Shown one piece after another: positions 25,872 through 37,606 of a stretch of 64,000 nt of DNA (position 1 is the stretch's first letter; every line of letters begins with the position of its first letter). The DNA is from Mactra quadrangularis (taxonomy: Eukaryota; Mollusca; Bivalvia; Venerida; Mactridae), in the NCBI GenBank assembly GCA_025267735.1, contig CM046304.1, positions 15,252,001-15,316,000 on the forward strand. Direction: 5' to 3'. The translations under genes and the position numbers were made by a program. The notes beneath the pieces were generated by a model, which had not been told where the DNA came from, did no database searches, and worked only from the letters and a program-made list of their open reading frames with translations.

Positions 25872-26254
25872 GGCGGATCCAGGATTTTTGTCTAGGGGGG
25901 GGGAGGGTCCGAACTTTTTCTAGGATATGTCCAAACTTTCGCATCACTACCACATTATACACATTTTGCAGAATAATGCAACCTATTTATAAATAATACT
26001 AACTACATAAGCACTAAATATATGTTATGCGCCAAGAAAAATTAATTCGTGCTACTTAAAAATGACTTACAGTCAAAAACTCTAATGGACAGGCAAATTT
26101 TGGAAATTCTAGGGGAGGGTTAGGGTTAGTCCTTCTGCCAGCAGACACAGCAGAAAGATTGATCCTTCTGCTGTAGAATAATCCTTCTGCCAGCAGGCAC
26201 AGCAGAAGGGTCCGGACCCTCCTGAACCCCCCCCCCCCCCCCTAGATCCGCCGA
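25872..26254 (+). mobile_element. GGCGGATCC-type MITE, copy 3
   Basis: The left end is GGCGGATCCAGGATTTTTGT and the right end C-run then CTAGATCCGCC. The core matches copies 1, 2 and 4. An extra 95-bp block (about 26112-26210) of alternating CCTTCTGC and GCAGAAGG motifs is inserted near the right end and can form hairpins. Confidence 0.7.
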
Positions 26255-26984
26255 TGAACTTTAATCTGGAAGCATAGACTCACCGACTTGCCATTATATG
26301 AAGTAATCTTCTCACCACAACTGGGTGAAGAATTCTTGAATATTACATTATCATATACGAACTCAGCGCAGTAGTTAGTTCCCTTTATTTGATGAATAAA
26401 GTGGTATTCATTGCTTGACGTAACCACTATGACTACAGATATTAGAAGTTACAGGTCGTCAATGTAAACATTGCGTATACAAACATTGCCGGTTTCATTA
26501 CACACTGATATTTGGGGTGATTTGTTTTTACAAATTTATAGTTTACTTAGTTAAAACTTATTTTATAAACACATCATTATATAAAATTTATAATGAGCAT
26601 ATGCACTATTTAAATTAAATGTTAAATATCACAGTGGTATTTTTAAATCATAAAATGATGTTCGTGCATAGCTAATTCGCCTATTTAGTGGGCAAGTCCA
26701 TTGTTTAAAGTACAAAACCACGCATGACCTAGAATACGATCTGTATTATCATTAAGGAAAGTTTTATTTACTCCTCTCAAATCGGTTCGTGGTGTTTACA
26801 TTTCAAACAATCTATTCAAACTGATTACTAATCTATATTTTTAACAAATATATACGGACGCCTAAATTACATGTACATTACTTGATATGTCATCATATTT
26901 TTTTACTGAAATGTATTGTATTGGTCTAAACCGCAAAAACTTACATCGATAGTTTGTTTCCTAGAGCTAGAAATTTTCCCTTAG

Positions 26985-27125
26985 CTCAGTAATGGAGGAC
27001 AAGAACCAAAATAGTGTTCTATTTATTGACGATGAAAAATCATCGTCTAGCAAAATGAACTCGAGCTTGAGAATGAATTGTGAGAACATGTTTTGCTATC
27101 CAGCTAAAATTAAATTACTATATAA
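26985..27125 (+). repeat. Diverged fragment of the 24133 repeat
   Basis: CCTTAGCTCAGTAATGGAGG and the later AATTGTGAGAACATGTTTTG align loosely with 24240-24320. No head is visible. Confidence 0.3.
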
Positions 27126-28287
27126 AAGAAATTGAAATAAACTAAATTGGGTAAAGTGCTATTATCTTAGTGACAGAACAGAATCCGTTTTATCAGCGGT
27201 TGGCAATACTGAATGGTCCCACCCTTTACGCACATTCCCGTACAAAACTGTTCTCTCCTAAATTCTCATTTTTCGAATGTAGCGTCAAGTTCAGTTTTTA
27301 TTGAATTTCAGAAGCACCGTCTCATCAGTACTATTAGCACAATGATAATTATCTGTCGTCATGCACAACTTCACTTTCACATCATGACATCTACTATGTA
27401 CATCACACTGCATCACGTTCTCTATATAAATGTCAACAATGCAATCTTATATGTGAGCACAATGCACTCCAGGCTGTTTCATTGGTCACTAGCTCGATGA
27501 TTTTCTCGTTTATAACAATATATAATACAGCAATTATGAAGAATGGGGCTTTTATCGAGCCAGCGACCTGTGGGTCATATAATAGGCAATGCGTGTTTGT
27601 GTACTTGAAACAATGAACTCACCTACTTAATAGGTGAATAAGATAAATGCATGTTTTATTAAACTGTTTTAAAAATACCACTTTAACATTCTACATTTAT
27701 CATAAATAATGCATCATGTACATTGAAAATTGAATATGTTGAGATTACAATAAAAAATTATGTTTTAAAAACTAAACTATTAAACTGTTATAATATATCT
27801 CAACAATCTATGTGTTTTTGCCCTCTTTTTGTACGTTTATATTTAAAAATGATATGCTTTTATGTCGCATGCGATTGTATATTGTATTTATTTAGGTGAT
27901 GAGTATTGCGTAACGACATGTACATAATTGTTACAGAGAAAGAATAGGTACAAAAATGTTTTATTCTACATCATACTTCCCACGTTGTTTCAGCTTAAAT
28001 TGATCACTTTTATGTTATTGATAAACACATTAATAAATCTTCAAATTTACTCTTGAAATAAACATAAAACGTAAAAACTAAATAAGGTTTATAAATAACT
28101 TTTATCTGAAATAAAACGACATTAGCAATCATTCAAAGGAACTATTATTATAAAGTGGTATATACGTGTATTTGATCACGTATAAATTGTTGTCAAAATG
28201 ATGAAGGCGTTTTGCCAAATTTCATCATTTTTTTTCAGGCCTATCAACGGGTAGAGTTAAACCTTTTGACCATAAATCACGTACATA

Positions 28288-28441
28288 TACAGTATAACCT
28301 CTGCAGAGCGGTCCTCTACAGAACAACAGCTATTGATATTTTCTAAAGGTGTACTTTCAATTCAATCTTTCTATAGCAACAACCTCTGAACAGCACCTTT
28401 CAGTCCCTCCCCGTGGGTGTTGTTCAAGAGTTTGTTCTGTT
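28288..28441. mobile_element. Pogo/Tigger-like MITE, copy
   Basis: TACAGTATAACCTCTGCAGA at the left, GTGGGTGTTGTTCAAGAG near the right, and the internal block AACAACCTCTGAACAGCA. The right terminus is degraded compared with 51326-51508. Confidence 0.6.
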
Positions 28442-28599
28442 CACCATTCGTCCATTCAACTTAGTTTATGTATCTGCAATTCAGCTTATATATACTGAGA
28501 AGTTCAATATATTATACTTGTAAGATGAAACTATGTAAACATGTTGAATATTTCTACGACCACACTTCCTCCTACCACTGATTCTATATCATGTACTGC

Positions 28600-28720
28600 A
28601 GTAATCAACTTATCAGTCAACAGCTTAATCTAGAGATTTAGCCTTCCCAGGAAGTGAGTAGGTTGACTGTCTGTCATGATATGACCTGTACAATGTGTTG
28701 CTTATAATTCAACCAAAAAA
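28600..28720 (+). mobile_element. SINE fragment (3' body)
   Basis: Contains GAGATTTAGCCTTCCCAGGA, GTGAGTAGGTTGACTG and ATATGACCTGTACAATGTG, ending TTCAACCAAAAAA, in the same order as the copy at 58660. Confidence 0.6.
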
Positions 28721-28882
28721 TACGATTATATACATGAGCTTCACCCAAAGGATAACAGATTCTGTGCATGTACACAGTTTTCATTTATTTTGCATTTGCA
28801 AGTCAAATCCTTCAATGTTAGATTCTGTTTCTTGAAGTTCAAAGACACCGTTTTTTACCAAGTTAAAAGGTCCATAACAAAC

Positions 28883-29761
28883 TATACCCAAACGAAAAAG
28901 AAACGCAGGGTAAAATGATATGGAATAACTTTTTATCGCCTTTGTGTAAGATGATGAAAATTGGTCAGATTATTATCAAGGCATCTATTTACTCAACACA
29001 TAATGAAAAGTTATTGAAGCATGAAACGTTCAGTGTCACGTAATAAAAGCGAAGAAATGCAAAAATTTCGTGCAGAATAAATTTGATAATTTCTTCAACA
29101 CATCGTTTCATATCATCCAATACTCTAGACATTTATACACTGTTTTCCGTATTAAAACTCTGTTTTAACTTTCTACGTTAATGGCAAGGCTTACTGACGT
29201 TCAGCGGGGTCAGGCCATTACGTTGCTAATGCAAGGTCAAACGCAACAGCAGGTGGCTATGCAGTTTGGCGTGAATGTTTCGACCATAGTGCGACTTGTT
29301 CGTCGACTTAGGGAAACTGGGAGGCTTGCCGACCGGCCTCGGACAGGGCGTCCGCGCGTCACGACACGACGTCAGGACAGGGCTATACGTCTCGCACACC
29401 TGCGTAATCGTTACGTTACTGCCACTGAAACTGCTAACAATACAGTTAGGCAATCACAACCGTCGTATTCACTCCCAAACTGTAAGGAACCGATTACGTG
29501 AGGCGGGTCTGCGTTGTAGACGTCCATGCATTGGTTTGCCTCTTACTCCTCCACGTCGCACGCGTCGAATGACTTGATTAGCGGCACATTCCCCTCGGGA
29601 ATAACACAAAAAGTAAAGGTCAAAATCCAACGAAAATTTCCAAATTTAGTTCACGAAAGATAGTTTTTGATAAATCAATATCCCAATTTTAATATCATTC
29701 TTATAATTCACCATAAATCACCACTTAAGTTTACCCTGCGTTTCTTTTTCGTTTGAGTATA
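28883..29761 (+). mobile_element. Internally deleted Tc1/mariner element with intact ends
   Basis: The 32-bp terminal inverted repeats (28883-28914 and 29730-29761) begin TATACCCAAACG and TATACTCAAACG and differ at one base. Both sides start or end in TATA, as expected for a TA target. The 879-bp element keeps the start of a transposase gene, but the catalytic DDE part is missing, so it is non-autonomous. Confidence 0.85.
29181..29577 (+). pseudogene. Tc1-like transposase N-terminal remnant
   Basis: The ORF from 29181 encodes a paired helix-turn-helix DNA-binding domain: a first helix region with AITLLMQGQTQQQVA, VSTIVRLVRRL, then the AT-hook-like linker RPRTGRPRVTTRRQDR. After about residue 85 the matching protein continues in the next frame (29430-29577: NRLREAGLRCRRP), which marks a frameshift. 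It then meets TGA where the family normally continues with the catalytic domain. Full-length relatives have about 340 residues; here only the first third survives. It is not functional as a transposase, though it could still encode a DNA-binding fragment. Confidence 0.85.
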
Positions 29762-32700
29762 TTTAAATTTAAAACCCCAAACATGTAGTTCTCTATTTCA
29801 GCACAACATGTCTCGTGCATATTCATTCATCATGTTGAAACTTGGCAACCATGTATGCTCATATATTGCTTGTTGCAGCCGAGTTAAATAAAGCTCTGTT
29901 CAGCAATAAAATAACTCCAGCTTCATTCATTCAGTAATATCTTGCTTACCAAGTCATTTTATGATTACTAGTAAATGTGACATATGGAATGTTCAAGCAG
30001 TCACCATCATTATACAATTTAAGACACAGCTGTAGAGATTGCATCATTCATTCATGCAGACAGCAGTAAAACCTTTACTAATAGTGAATGATTTTGATGG
30101 ATATTATTAAAAATGGCAAACAAAATCCACAAATAAAACTATTGTGAAGGACAATTTTAAATATGGCAAACTAAGTCCATAAATAAAAATAAAAATATAG
30201 TGAAGGACACTGTGAAGTTAGGGGGGAAAAACATAAATAAAATAAGTATGAATATTTAAACAGTTTATTTATGAAAGAAACAATAAATAACATGAATAAT
30301 GCACATAATTAATGCGCATATTTAAATGAACATCAATATTTATAGAGAGTGAACTGATTAACATATTAACGAGTTTAGAAACAATATACACAACCAGTAT
30401 AAAATGAATGACAATTTTTAAAACCTATATATATCTGTCAAACAACTAAATTTAGCAACAATGGAATGTAATCACTGGATTTTTAAGTGCTTATGTACTA
30501 ATAATTTTAAAACAAGCAGAGTTAGTGAACTATTGTTTCATGAATATAATAACAGTAAATTTTCACTATTGTGACCATCAAAATTGATTATCTTAATGGC
30601 TGAAGAGTCTTAATATAGGGGCATTTAATCTTCTCATTTTAAACAATTGGGATTTTTAAATTGTTACAGGTTCCATGATTTTTCAATAACAAATATGGTC
30701 TTCATAGTGATGCTTTACTGTACTTTTACTTTTGAATATCAATAACGTTTCTGTAAATGGCTTGGGACAGCATATTAAATATATGCTTAGAATGATCAAA
30801 ATCCTACATATAGGGTTCATGGAATGATCAAACAAAATAACATATCATTAAATATAACTTTAAAGAAATATGCTAAAAAATTATAACCTTCATAACTAAC
30901 ATGTAAGTAACTTCAATATCATCTATGTGTCAACAATACCTCATTGGTAATTTTTGCAAGTTTATATTTAAGAGAAAAAAAAACTGTCAGAGGTGCATAC
31001 ATTAACTCTGCTTACTACTCACTACAGAACTTCTGTACTCACGATTCATAAAAATAAGATACCCATATTTATGAACAACGATCACTGTACAAATAACAAG
31101 TAATTAAATCAGTGGGGTTACTGTATGGGCCACTGATAGTTGGAAAAATCTAACAATAAACATGTACTGACTAAGTCAATGACAGTAAACTGAAAAACAT
31201 TTAATCAGTAATTCATGACTTTATAAGAACTCAAAGTACATACAATGAACCATAAGTAGACAAACTGAACTAAATGTTGGTGTGATGATACGAGATAAAA
31301 TTACTGTAACAAAATTAGGTCACAAGATAATCATGAACAGCACATACTACGACCTTAGCCTTAGCCTAGTTTCATGAACATTCTGTTGTCCGATAGGTCA
31401 TTATTTAGAAAGTCATGAATCACACCATAAACTACATGAGATATTAAGTTATCATGTGTAACACTTTATAAAGATCACAACTCAATTATAAAGGTTTCGT
31501 AGAATGTAGAAAATTGTTAAGTTGGCTGAACATGTATATGGAAGCCACACTTTTTACCTTTTTTGCAGATAGTGTTTGAAAAAAATAATTATTGTTTAGG
31601 TAGTTTGGTACATACAATGCTCAGTATACAGAAAGAATATGATGAAATGAATGGTCACACGATTAGCAGGGAGAGAGAAGAATAATAAAAATTGTGCCTA
31701 TGGTCTCACAAAAGCAAATTTCTTGAATATTTTAGAGTGGCAACTAAACTAAACAAGCAAAAGCAATAACCAAACAGAACGATGAAACAAAATATAATTT
31801 ATAAACCTCAGGGTTAGATACTAACAGTGTCCCAGAATTTTCTAGGATCCCCAAAATTAAAGAGGAATCCCTTAGATTCTTATTAGGGGTTTCCATCAGG
31901 ATCCCTGAAAAATTGACCTGTTCTAACGTGAATTTGGGATTTATGAATTGTTTATCACAAATCTGTATCTAAAATCTTTGTCTTTTATAAGAGGAATCCT
32001 CAATGTTACAATGGAAGGAGTAGTCTCCGAATATCTTGCCAAGGATTCAGGATTCCTTTGGGACCCTAGTAAAAACAGTAAATGTTGAACCCTGAAGCTA
32101 GACTTCACTGAGTAAAACATGCCAATTTTCAAACCAAATATTGTTAAGCAGATATAATAGTGTTATAATATTGCACAGGAAAATGAATCAAACGTAAAAA
32201 AGAAAGAGAACATAATAGTGTCAGGTCAATGCGAGGTAAAACTGAAAAACAGTGTGTCTACATAAAACAAAATATGGCTGACATGATATACATGACCAGT
32301 TAAAATGTGACATACCAATCTTTAAATTCTTAATAAAAATACAGACAGTCTCAATAAAACAGTAGATCTACCATGAAGTAAATTGTTGGTTTTCCACAAA
32401 ACTTCTCACGTAAAAAAATCACAAAATATCAAAATCAAGAAACGATCATAATACGGTTATTTTTTGACAGTGTTAGATTCATAGAGTGTTGTAACTCATG
32501 TTTTTTTTAAAATAATTATCAGAATTCATGATAGACATAAATTAAATAGACATATATGATCATTTTATCATAAGATTTTTTGTGAAAAGGCCTAAGGTAC
32601 AGAAATGTATGTCATTTCAATGCTGAGGCCTAAAAGAATCTTGTGTTTAGAGCTACCTGACCCTACCTAGCAAATCTTACCGATTTTTTCATGCAATAAA

Positions 32701-33587
32701 TCCAACCAAAGGTCAAAATCGATTTTTCTTTCAGGAATATTGACAGGAAAACTTGATGCGAAAATCAAAATTGAGTCAAAATTTAATTGACTCTGTTAAA
32801 AAACTTGGAGTCTACCTTAGTTTTTTTTCACACCATCGCCCTAAGCAGAGTATCATTTTTGCCTCATTAAAAGTGAAGAGGTCAATTGCATTGATGGACT
32901 TTACAATCAAATGAGGTATATTTAAATATCTGTGCCATAAAAAATGACAAGGACAAAAACTTGCATAAGTCACAACTTGTGAACGGAACAAAATCATTAA
33001 AATTTACTTAAATATAACAAGATTCATAATAATAATAAAATTATAAATAAGGCAGCTAAGTAATAATGAAGCAATCTGTGTGTGGTGATTCAGTCTATGC
33101 CAAAGATTTCTAAATCTGTCGGTCAGCCAGACCTATATAGACAGAAAGTCTGTCTGCTTGAATGAGAACTACCTGGTCTGGATGTCAATATCCACAACAC
33201 TTAACTATCATGTTACAAACCTTAAGAAATATCTTTTTTTTTTCAAATTGAATACTCTGAGAGTATGTAATCATTCCTAGGCAATATTTGAGAAATTTTA
33301 AATTTCAATCTCTATATAGGAGAATTTCATATAAGTATATCTGGCACTGGCCCAGTGACTGGGTCCAGGGTAATGTTAAATTTTGTCGAACCTAAGCAAA
33401 TTTTAACAGCAAGGACTGGCAGACAGACATCTTTGGAATAGACTGAAATCCTGTATACAGGACAAATATAATATCACTTGACCTAGTAATATTTTTAATC
33501 ATCTATGTAGAAATATCATGTTTTCATTAGATTAGATGAAAAAACTTCTTATCAGTTTGAAATGTTAATTATAAACTAACAGATTTC
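29762..33587. other. Intergenic / probable 3' flank of PPP1R15
   Basis: AT-rich sequence without recognisable exons. Part of it is presumably the PPP1R15 3'UTR (minus strand), but no poly(A) signal could be assigned with confidence. A short imperfect tandem duplication lies at 30105-30215 (TGGCAAACAAAATCCA and TGGCAAACTAAGTCCA, each followed by GTGAAGGACA). Confidence 0.45.
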
Positions 33588-33806
33588 TCAGCTCTCATCA
33601 GCAAATCTTTCAGTATAAACAAAATCTCGATGCTTTTGCTGTAGAATAGGTTTAAGCACATTTTCAGTTTCTGTAATTCTACGATTAAATCGTGCACGAT
33701 CTCTAGCATATTGTTCCCATGGTCCTTTTCTAGCAGCTTGATAAGCGTAACACCATGAAACCATAGGATGTACTGTTGCTATGGATTCTGAATCAGCAAA
33801 ATGAAC
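33588..33806 (-). CDS. PPP1R15: PPP1R15 exon 2 (coding, terminal)
   Basis: Residues 612-683: the VHF of the PP1-docking motif, the WEQYARDRARF core and the C terminus ERFADES, with TGA at 33590-33588. Confidence 0.92.
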   Translation of the reverse strand, partial: VHFADSESIATVHPMVSWCYAYQAARKGPWEQYARDRARFNRRITETENVLKPILQQKHRDFVYTERFADES

Positions 33807-36089
33807 CTGGAAATAGAAAGTCAAATTCAATACAATGTATTAATTCAAAGAGATCTTTTGTTTGTCTATAAGTGTTTCAAAATATAGAAGAATGGACCCT
33901 AGTGAATATTTTTAATAGAAAATTATGTAATAAAATAAAATCATCCTCATGATTTCTTTTGCGAAAGTGAACTATTACACAGTACAATTATGTGTAACGG
34001 ATTATTAATTGATGTTTTTATCAATCATGTCAGTCATCACATTTATATTAAGATTTATTTATTAAATAGTAAAGGTCAAAGTTGTCAACAAGCTTGACCA
34101 TATGATATAAGAAATTTTCATTAGCCAAAATAAATTTTCACTAGTTTGTGTCTTCAAGCTGGCAATGTATTATTACTGTACATACTATCTGTTCAATCTG
34201 TTTGGCAGAATCCTATCAAACATCTGCTATAGTCTGATACAAGTTTTGATGCTCACCTTTTTAGATGCTGTTGATTTTCTTTTAGGAATAGGATTGTCAA
34301 CAGAGACTTGAACTTTCCACATCATGTTTATTTTATCTAAAGAATTTTCATCATTCTCTTTTTCTGATGGTTGTGTAGGTTGAATAGAACATGCAGGTTG
34401 AATAGAACATGACATACTAAGCATCAAAGGGTCGGTACATCGGAATCCAATATCACAAGAGTTCAAGTCTACGTCATCTAAAGATGACAAATTCTCGTCA
34501 TCAAAGTCATCTGACCAATCAGAATCACTATCAATGTCCTCATCGGAATCTTCAGAGTCATCATGGCCTAGAATAAAAGCAACAACACTTGTAGGGTGTT
34601 GATCAGCACTTACATTAAGTTTGTTTTTTGATTCAATATTCTTATTCTCGGCAGTAATAGTAACTTTATTAGGTTCACATTTTTGCTGAGCTTTATGTTT
34701 ACGACGCTTTTTAGCAGATGGTCTATTCTTCTTTCCACAATTACGAATATAAAGAGCGGCAACAAGAGCTTGTTGGGTAGCACCATCACTTCCACACTTA
34801 GCACTTGAATCTTTATGTTTCTGTTGCATAGGAGATACATGTACTTTCACTTTGTCCTTGGAACTAAAATCAAGTTCAACATTGAAGTCATGATTTTCAG
34901 ATAATCTACATTTTTCAGAATTGTTATCTTGTTTATCAGTATCACAGACATTACTTGGGATTTCACTAGTTTGACTAGATTCATCGAAGTTTCCTTCTAC
35001 GTTTTTATACACATCAACATCAGTTTCAACACTAAACCAGTTATGCAATTGCTTGTCATCATCTTCTTTACCCTGAGCAGGAGGAATATATTTTTGACTA
35101 ACAGTACAAGCTGGTTCAGTACAAGAATTTTCATCAGGTCTACTATCATATTCAAACCAGTCAGTAGTTTTAGTTTCAGTTTCACTTTGTGTTTCATCAG
35201 CTTGATTATCATTACAAGCTGTAATTTTAATCTCAGTTACTTCAACATTGTCCTTTCCACAAGTTTTGTCTAAGAGATCATTTTTTTCAGCACAGGAAGC
35301 TATAGGCATAACATCAGATTTTAATGCCTGACATGGTTCTGAAAACTTTTCTGTAAGAACACATGAGTTTTTGACATCAGACTTTGGTACACAAGCCTCT
35401 TTCTTACATGATTGAGTAATATCTGAATGACATTTTTTACTTTTTTGAAGGAGACGTGCATTGTATGGTGTCAATTTGGGATCAACAGTGGCACACTGAG
35501 GTTTTACTTCATAAGATCCCCCACATCTTCGTTGTGGAGGTACGTACTTCTGGGCTCCTGGATGTTTACTCATTATGCTCTGTGTAGATGTACAAGTATT
35601 TAAAAGACTAGAATGTAAGGCACAGAGTAAATTTTCTGCCCAATGACAATGTACAGGTCTCTCTGTTCTAACACCTGAAGGAGGACAAGAATCAAAATAA
35701 TCTTCTTGTTTCATCAAATTCATTTTATTAGCTGAATTAGAACCTTTCACTAAATAATCTTGAAATAAACCACTATGGCGGTTTGAATAATTTTCAACTA
35801 ATTCTTTTGACATCGTTTGTTGGGGACACACCCTTTCTAAGTATGAAGCAGCTGAACCGAAATAAGCTCCAATAGAGTTCATCATTGATTGTTTCTTTCC
35901 TAAATTGTCTGATCTTACACCTGTCACCAATGGACTTCGGTATTGTTGTCCTGCTTTAGCTGATGAAACTTCTCCCGTACTGTCAAGACGTAGTAGGTCC
36001 GGAATGGATCGGTTTTTACACCCAACACAAGTTTCCATTTCTCCACGATCTTTATTACCACGACTGTTCAAAGTACGGGGTGTACTCAT
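33588..36089 (-). CDS. PPP1R15: PPP1R15 (GADD34/CReP): PP1 subunit targeting eIF2alpha
   Basis: The CDS joins 36089-34257 and 33806-33588 (683 aa). The protein recruits PP1 to dephosphorylate eIF2alpha and so restores translation after stress. Diagnostic is the C-terminal core: KVHF (611-614), the RVxF PP1-docking motif, then RKGPWEQYARDRARFNRRI (637-655), the family signature that in vertebrates also contacts G-actin. The N-terminal 600 residues are poorly conserved and mostly disordered. They include an amphipathic stretch (about 72-90), two QKY(V/I)PP motifs (181-185, 332-336), two WF motifs (311-312, 351-352), a basic cluster KKRRKHK (460-466) and an acidic tract (511-535). The phase 0 intron (33807-34256) lies between K611 and V612. 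The length is comparable with CReP and GADD34. Vertebrates have two paralogues; this looks like a single pro-orthologue, so the vertebrate A/B letter is not assigned. Confidence 0.92.
33807..34256 (-). other. PPP1R15 intron (450 bp)
   Basis: GT-AG intron, donor GTGAGC and acceptor CTATTTCCAG on the minus strand. Nothing else was recognised in it. Confidence 0.85.
34257..36089 (-). CDS. PPP1R15: PPP1R15 exon 1 (coding)
   Basis: Residues 1-611. It ends TCTAAAAAG before the donor GTGAGC (minus strand). Translation read through the donor would add only nine residues and lose the conserved domain, which supports splicing here. The start ATG has A at -3. Confidence 0.9.
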
Positions 36090-36107
36090 ACTAAACGATT
36101 CGGAATA

Positions 36108-36390
36108 TCACTTAGACATCCATCATTCAAACTAAACCGATTTGATGATCGGGTATAACACAGTTACAATTATGTAAATGTTCACAGACAGGCGCGATTT
36201 TTGTCCCTCCACACCACCGATTTATCCAAATTTCTTTTGGATAAACAATATATCTACAATTAAATCCCTCTTCAATTCTAAATAATTCACTTTCGTACGT
36301 AAAAATGTCAATTTCTGAATACAAATCGCTATCCATTATAGATTATAGATGAAGTTTAAGACGTAAATTTGTTCTCAAGTTTGTCATCAT
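36108..36390 (-). promoter_or_regulatory. PPP1R15 leader with several upstream ORFs
   Basis: On the minus strand, upstream of the main ATG (36089), lie: a 15-codon ORF starting at 36390; a 69-codon ORF from 36336 to 36127 whose ATG has A at -3 and G at +4; a four-codon ORF (MMDV) at 36126-36112, immediately after the TGA of the previous one; and MSK at 36119-36108. Vertebrate GADD34 and CReP are known to be controlled by uORFs during eIF2alpha phosphorylation. The transcription start is not known here, so which of them are in the mRNA is inferred. Confidence 0.5.
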
Positions 36391-36415
36391 GTTGCTATTT
36401 GTTGTAAATTTCGAA

Positions 36416-36423
36416 CCGGAAGT
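36416..36423. promoter_or_regulatory. ETS-type motif near the PPP1R15 promoter
   Basis: CCGGAAGT lies about 330 bp upstream of the PPP1R15 ATG. About 30 bp further out is ATGCGCAT, resembling an NRF1 half site. The combination is typical of TATA-less promoters; activity is inferred. Confidence 0.3.
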
Positions 36424-37317
36424 ACCTTCTTTACACATCGTGGTATAATCTAATGCGCATTAAAAATAGTCCTAAAGTACTTATTTTAATACAAAAATAA
36501 AACATAAATTTCGGCTATGAGACTCTCAATTAATATAAATGTATAAATATTAAACAGTTTAAGATACATTTTATAAATCTATAATTACAAAAGCAACAAG
36601 AAAATAAGTCCGATTGCGTATGAATTCCGAGACTTCGTGCGAAGGTCAATGTCTAAAAATAACATCATTGCATCAGCCGGTGTCTCACTTTTTCGAGGAA
36701 TACTTAATGGAATCAAACGTTTTTTATTTTTCCTTGGTATTTGCAGTCTTATAAAACAAAATAAACTCTTAATTTACAGGGTATCTTAATTCATCGTAAG
36801 CTTTCCAACTAAAGAAATAAGTACTTTTTGTATTTCAAAGTTTCTGTGTCCTACTTTCAGTTCAGAATCTAAAAATAAACATATCTAAAAATAGACTTTA
36901 GGTTATACTGAAACATTCTCGATGATTCACAGTCTTACCCGAAACGTCACGAGACTAAAACAAGTGGAAAACACCTCAATTAGATATTTTACTTCCATTG
37001 CTCTTCTGTAATTGGAGAAAACTATTATATTTATCCTGAAAATAACTTTCCATGTAATTGTAGCAAGATTGCTTCTAGTAGAAGGTTTACATAATCCGCT
37101 ACAAATAGAGTTCTTGTATTTATTATACAAGTAGATCACGTACATTTGTATATTTGTGTAATATTATATCATTATAATATATAATTATAATTAATTTATA
37201 TATTATTGTTATTAACTACCATAATCATCATCTTCACTAGTAGCATTATATATTATCATCATCATGAATGAAGGCCTATATTCATGATAGGCCTACTTGC
37301 ATGATCACTTGATAATG

Positions 37318-37392
37318 CATTCTCGTTCCCAGATCGAGTCTAGTAGGATTTTCAATACTCGAGAATCTTGATAACCTCGGGGTACGAGAATG
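37318..37392. repeat. Hairpin element, copy 4 (hybrid arms)
   Basis: The left arm is CATTCTCGTTCCCAGA with GAGTCTAGTAGGATTTTC. The right arm, read in reverse, is CATTCTCGTACCCCGAGG with TTATCAAGATTCTCG. The arms belong to two different subtypes. Confidence 0.8.
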
Positions 37393-37506
37393 TTGATAAT
37401 GCAAAACGAAAATTTTACTTGCTAAATTTTTAATTTATCAATAACCAGCGTGCTAAATTTTTCATTGATTAATCAATATATATTTGTGCATAATTCTCAA
37501 GCCTCA

Positions 37507-37587
37507 CATTCTCGTTCCAAGAGTCTATATTAGGATTCTCAATACAAGCTAGTATTGAGAATCCTACTAGACTCTGGGAACGAGAAT
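37507..37587. repeat. Hairpin element, copy 5
   Basis: An almost perfect palindrome with both arms of the AGTCTAGTAGGATTCTCAAT subtype. The ends are CATTCTCGTTCCAAGAG and CTCTGGGAACGAGAAT. Confidence 0.8.
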
Positions 37588-37606
37588 AATTAGCCTCAGA
37601 GCTAGA

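Larger units (their letters stand above)
12857..28882. other. 16-kb repeat-rich intergenic region
   Basis: No confidently coding host gene was seen. The region is a mosaic of SINE tails, pogo-type and GGCGGATCC-type MITEs, hairpin elements and a 3.1-kb Helitron-like element, separated by AT-rich sequence without recognisable content. Long minus-strand ORFs between 20603 and 22580 are by-products of the tandem array. Stretches 14160-14900, 16540-18450, 18560-19490, 23770-24130 and 27140-28280 contain nothing I can name. Confidence 0.5.

Noticed and set aside
26108..26126. TTAGGG repeats suggesting an interstitial telomere
   Set aside because: Only two adjacent units occur, inside the G-rich end of a MITE copy, which is no evidence for telomeric origin.
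34227..34256. Read-through end of PPP1R15 exon 1 (nine extra residues before a stop)
   Set aside because: The conserved PP1-binding core is encoded by the next exon and joins in frame at a consensus splice pair, so the read-through form is not the main product.
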